The notes beneath the pieces were generated by a model. That model was given only the letters and a program-made list of their open reading frames with translations, was not told the DNA's origin and ran no database searches. Positions 24,046 through 25,708 of a stretch of 25,708 nt of DNA are shown piece by piece. Position 1 is the stretch's first letter. Every line of letters starts with the position of its first letter. Position numbers and translations under genes: made by a program. The stretch comes from GCA-002712965 sp913048525 (GTDB lineage Bacteria; Chloroflexota; Dehalococcoidia; Lucifugimonadales; UBA826): the NCBI GenBank assembly GCA_913048525.1, contig CAJWWP010000024.1:1-25708 (forward strand). Reading direction: 5' to 3'.

Positions 24046-24063
24046 GATGTGTCACATCTTTTT
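24046..24063 (+). terminator. palindrome GATGTGTCACATC followed by T5, upstream of biotin carboxylase
   Basis: GATGTG-T-CACATC at 24046-24058 is a perfect odd palindrome, followed on the plus strand by TTTTT (24059-24063). It resembles a small plus-strand terminator, but no plus-strand gene leads into it. It lies 89 bases before the minus-strand biotin carboxylase gene and 29 bases after tRNA-Arg, so an operator for the carboxylase is an equally good reading. Confidence 0.3.
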
Positions 24064-24091
24064 GGCGTTCAGGTTTTTAAAATTATAAAGT

Positions 24092-24167
24092 TGGCGCGCC
24101 TGGAGGGATTCGAACCCCCGACACCTGGTTCCGAAGACCAGTGCTCTATCCGCTGAGCTACAGGCGC
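24092..24167 (-). tRNA. tRNA-Arg (anticodon TCG)
   Basis: On the minus strand the acceptor GCGCCTG pairs with CAGGCGC, followed by G73 and an encoded CCA. The D arm GCTC/GAGC, anticodon stem CTGGT/ACCAG with loop CTTCGGA (anticodon TCG), and T arm GGGGG-TTCGAAT-CCCTC (one G-U pair) all fold. It reads CGA. It is 26 bases downstream of the metallo-beta-lactamase-fold gene; a TATAAA just upstream could be its own -10. Confidence 0.96.
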
Positions 24168-24193
24168 CTAAGATTTATATTCCTGGGGAACTT

Positions 24194-25372
24194 TTATATA
24201 TTTGTCGAGGAATCTATCGCAATATTCTGGATAAAGTCTACGTAGCGAGGTGTCTCCGAGTCTATAAGGGTCATTGATCCTTCATTAGAAATTTCTATAT
24301 CACCAACGTCATCTAGTAGCTCTAAATGAGCAACTACTTCTGACAAGGCTGCCATGAGATTTCCTCCTAGCAACTTGCTGCGATCAAATAAGCTAATAGT
24401 CAAATCCGTGAGATTACTTTTACCTCTTCCTATATGACCGTAAAGTCTCTCTAGCCTTCTCTGATGATGAAGGACTATATCAGATGCTCTCTCCACTCCA
24501 CATAAGTTCAATTGGCCCTTATTAAATAAACGATGAGCTGGAAGCAACCGCATTTCCTCACCCAGAGCAATAATTTTTCCTAAGGACTCTATGTACGTCC
24601 CCAAACCATATAAATGCTCCTCACTTAATGGTTCCACTAAAGGGGATTTTTTAATGTCCTCTCTAAACACCATTTTGGATGTGGGATGGGGAGTTATTTC
24701 GGGTAGAACATGGTCCCCGGTAAGTATCAAATCATCTATCTGAACACATATCTGATCAGGAGAATGCCCTGGTGTTGAAAATATTGTAGCACCCGGGATA
24801 GTACTGCCATCTGCCAAATTTCTATCTACGGAAGTTATTTTCCGAGCCTCATAATATGCCTTATGCAATTCATATCTTTCTTTGTAGACATTTCTATCTA
24901 TTTTCTCCCGCCCAAGCTGTTCCAACTCGATCTGAAGAGGGGAGGAAGTACGATCCTGAATGTCCCATTGATCAAATCCCTTTAATGCTGAATAGCTCTC
25001 GTGGGCACAGAATTCAGCCCCACTCTTAGATAAAAATTCTGGAACCGTACCATCATGGTCTGAATGACCGTGAGTGATTATTAACCTATCTATTTCTCTG
25101 ATAGAAATTCCAGTATTTGAGTAGGCTTTTTCTAGATTTGCAAAAGAATTAGGTGTCCCTAAATCAACAGTGGTTAAGCCGTCAGCATCAAAGATATAAG
25201 ACCAAGTGGGTCCCGTACGAGAATTATTATCTGGGTTAATAGCAACGGCGAAAACATCCCGGCCAGATGAGGAAGTAATTTTAAGTGCCCAGTCCTGCCC
25301 ATCGGGTTCACCTTGATTGATGACTCGTATATTTTGAGGGAATTCGGGCAATATAACTAAACTTTCAGGCAA
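24194..25372 (-). CDS. metallo-beta-lactamase-fold hydrolase
   Basis: A 392-residue protein with the metal-binding core of the MBL family: ITHGHSDHDG (99-108), TPGHSPDQI with His203, LTGDHVLP with Asp220, and LPAHRLF with a last histidine. A C-terminal part of about 100 residues, mostly helical by eye (LHHQRRLERLYGHI), follows the core; this layout is like LACTB2 and related thioesterase/nuclease-like MBL proteins. No signal peptide. The substrate is not clear from the sequence or neighbours. It starts with TTG 25372, the only standard start between an in-frame upstream stop and the MBL domain, with TAGG seven bases before it. Confidence 0.8.
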   Translation of the reverse strand: MPESLVILPEFPQNIRVINQGEPDGQDWALKITSSSGRDVFAVAINPDNNSRTGPTWSYIFDADGLTTVDLGTPNSFANLEKAYSNTGISIREIDRLIITHGHSDHDGTVPEFLSKSGAEFCAHESYSALKGFDQWDIQDRTSSPLQIELEQLGREKIDRNVYKERYELHKAYYEARKITSVDRNLADGSTIPGATIFSTPGHSPDQICVQIDDLILTGDHVLPEITPHPTSKMVFREDIKKSPLVEPLSEEHLYGLGTYIESLGKIIALGEEMRLLPAHRLFNKGQLNLCGVERASDIVLHHQRRLERLYGHIGRGKSNLTDLTISLFDRSKLLGGNLMAALSEVVAHLELLDDVGDIEISNEGSMTLIDSETPRYVDFIQNIAIDSSTNI

Positions 25373-25586
25373 ATCAATGCCTATTCAGAAATAAATAACT
25401 TTGTTGGTTCACTAACTTAAACTACAAACATACGAGAATTTCCGAATCAATCTGGTCACGCTTGACGCAAACTTATCAAAATTCACTATCTGATTCCCAG
25501 TTCCATAACTCCAATTTAACCGATTTAGCCTGACTGCTGAATAATTAAGATGGTTCTATTCATTCAATGTTCTGAAACCTTAACTT

Positions 25587-25603
25587 AAAAGAACAAAATG
25601 TTC
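25587..25603 (-). terminator. possible terminator after tRNA-His
   Basis: On the minus strand GAACA-TTT-TGTTC followed by TTTT lies 12 bases after the tRNA-His CCA. The stem is short and AT-rich, but place and T-run fit an intrinsic terminator. The rest of the gap from 25373 to 25586 shows no frame, tRNA or repeat that I can support. Confidence 0.33.
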
Positions 25604-25615
25604 CCCGAGCAGTCG

Positions 25616-25693
25616 TGGGGTGAGCGAAGGGATTCGAACCCTCGATCTCCAGGGCCACAACCTGGCGCCTTAACCAACTTGGCCACGCTCACC
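25616..25693 (-). tRNA. tRNA-His (anticodon GTG)
   Basis: On the minus strand the acceptor GTGAGCG pairs with CGCTCAC, with C73 and an encoded CCA. A G precedes the acceptor (position 25693) and can serve as the G-1 that pairs with C73, the hallmark of tRNA-His. Anticodon stem CCAGG/CCTGG with loop TTGTGGC gives anticodon GTG. T arm is GAGGG-TTCGAAT-CCCTT. Its promoter, if separate, lies outside the window. Confidence 0.97.
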
Positions 25694-25708
25694 ACACCAC
25701 AGAAAAGT

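Noticed and set aside
25373..25615. Small gene or RNA in the gap between the MBL-fold gene and tRNA-His
   Set aside because: Many stops in all frames that I read; only a weak terminator-like hairpin close to the tRNA is visible.
1..25708. CRISPR array, insertion sequence, prophage or integration site at the tRNAs
   Set aside because: No regularly spaced repeats, transposase or integrase motifs, and no direct repeat of either tRNA 3' end elsewhere in the window that I can see.

Overview
The window is a dense stretch of a bacterial chromosome with moderately low GC (my estimate is in the low forties percent). Most start codons can be tied to tightly packed operons, many of them TTG or GTG. I see no mobile elements, CRISPR arrays or rRNA genes. 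The gene mix is: archaeal-type cofactor-independent phosphoglycerate mutase (ApgM), LL-diaminopimelate aminotransferase (DapL), short HisG with HisZ, a DUF3105 membrane protein, a zinc-dependent phospholipase-C-like protein and a stand-alone biotin carboxylase. This fits a Chloroflexota bacterium, perhaps the marine Dehalococcoidia/SAR202 branch. That placement is inferred from gene families, not from a phylogeny.

Region 1 (1-7195, all minus strand). One long operon reads leftward from an extended -10 promoter at about 7187-7195: tsaC/sua5, a divergent polyprenyl-synthetase-like protein, pgk, apgM, tpiA, miaA, dapF and the first 126 codons of dapL. It mixes lower glycolysis, two tRNA modification enzymes acting on ANN-/UNN-decoding tRNAs (t6A and i6A), an isoprenoid-type protein and the end of lysine/peptidoglycan precursor synthesis.

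Region 2 (7223-14213, plus strand). This is the purine block: guaA (divergent from region 1), an amidohydrolase, purD, purB and purC (4-base overlap), a DUF3105 membrane protein and purS. purQ, purL, purF, purM, purN and purH are not in the window.

Region 3 (14225-20142, minus strand). This histidine operon converges on purS and reads hisZ, hisG, an unlisted 49-codon gene, a phospholipase-C-like gene, hisD, hisC and hisB. HisG is the short form and HisZ lacks the anticodon-binding domain, so together they form the hetero-oligomeric ATP phosphoribosyltransferase.

Region 4 (20236-22383, plus strand). A small TPR protein precedes purE and purK. An 18-base inverted repeat (20197-20214) sits in the gap shared with hisZ. 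Region 4 and region 2 flank the his operon with purine genes; the two pathways share PRPP and AICAR.

Region 5 (22548-25693, minus strand). It holds a lone biotin carboxylase, tRNA-Arg(TCG), a metallo-beta-lactamase-fold hydrolase and tRNA-His(GTG). Both tRNAs carry an encoded CCA. Gaps of 143 bases (8894-9036), 164 bases (22384-22547), 134 bases (23958-24091) and 243 bases (25373-25615) hold only the repeats and hairpins listed; no gap without a gene exceeds 300 bases.

The best candidates for something undescribed are the 49-codon gene wedged between hisG and the phospholipase-like gene, the polyprenyl-synthetase paralogue with eroded catalytic motifs, and the apparent ATT start of tsaC.
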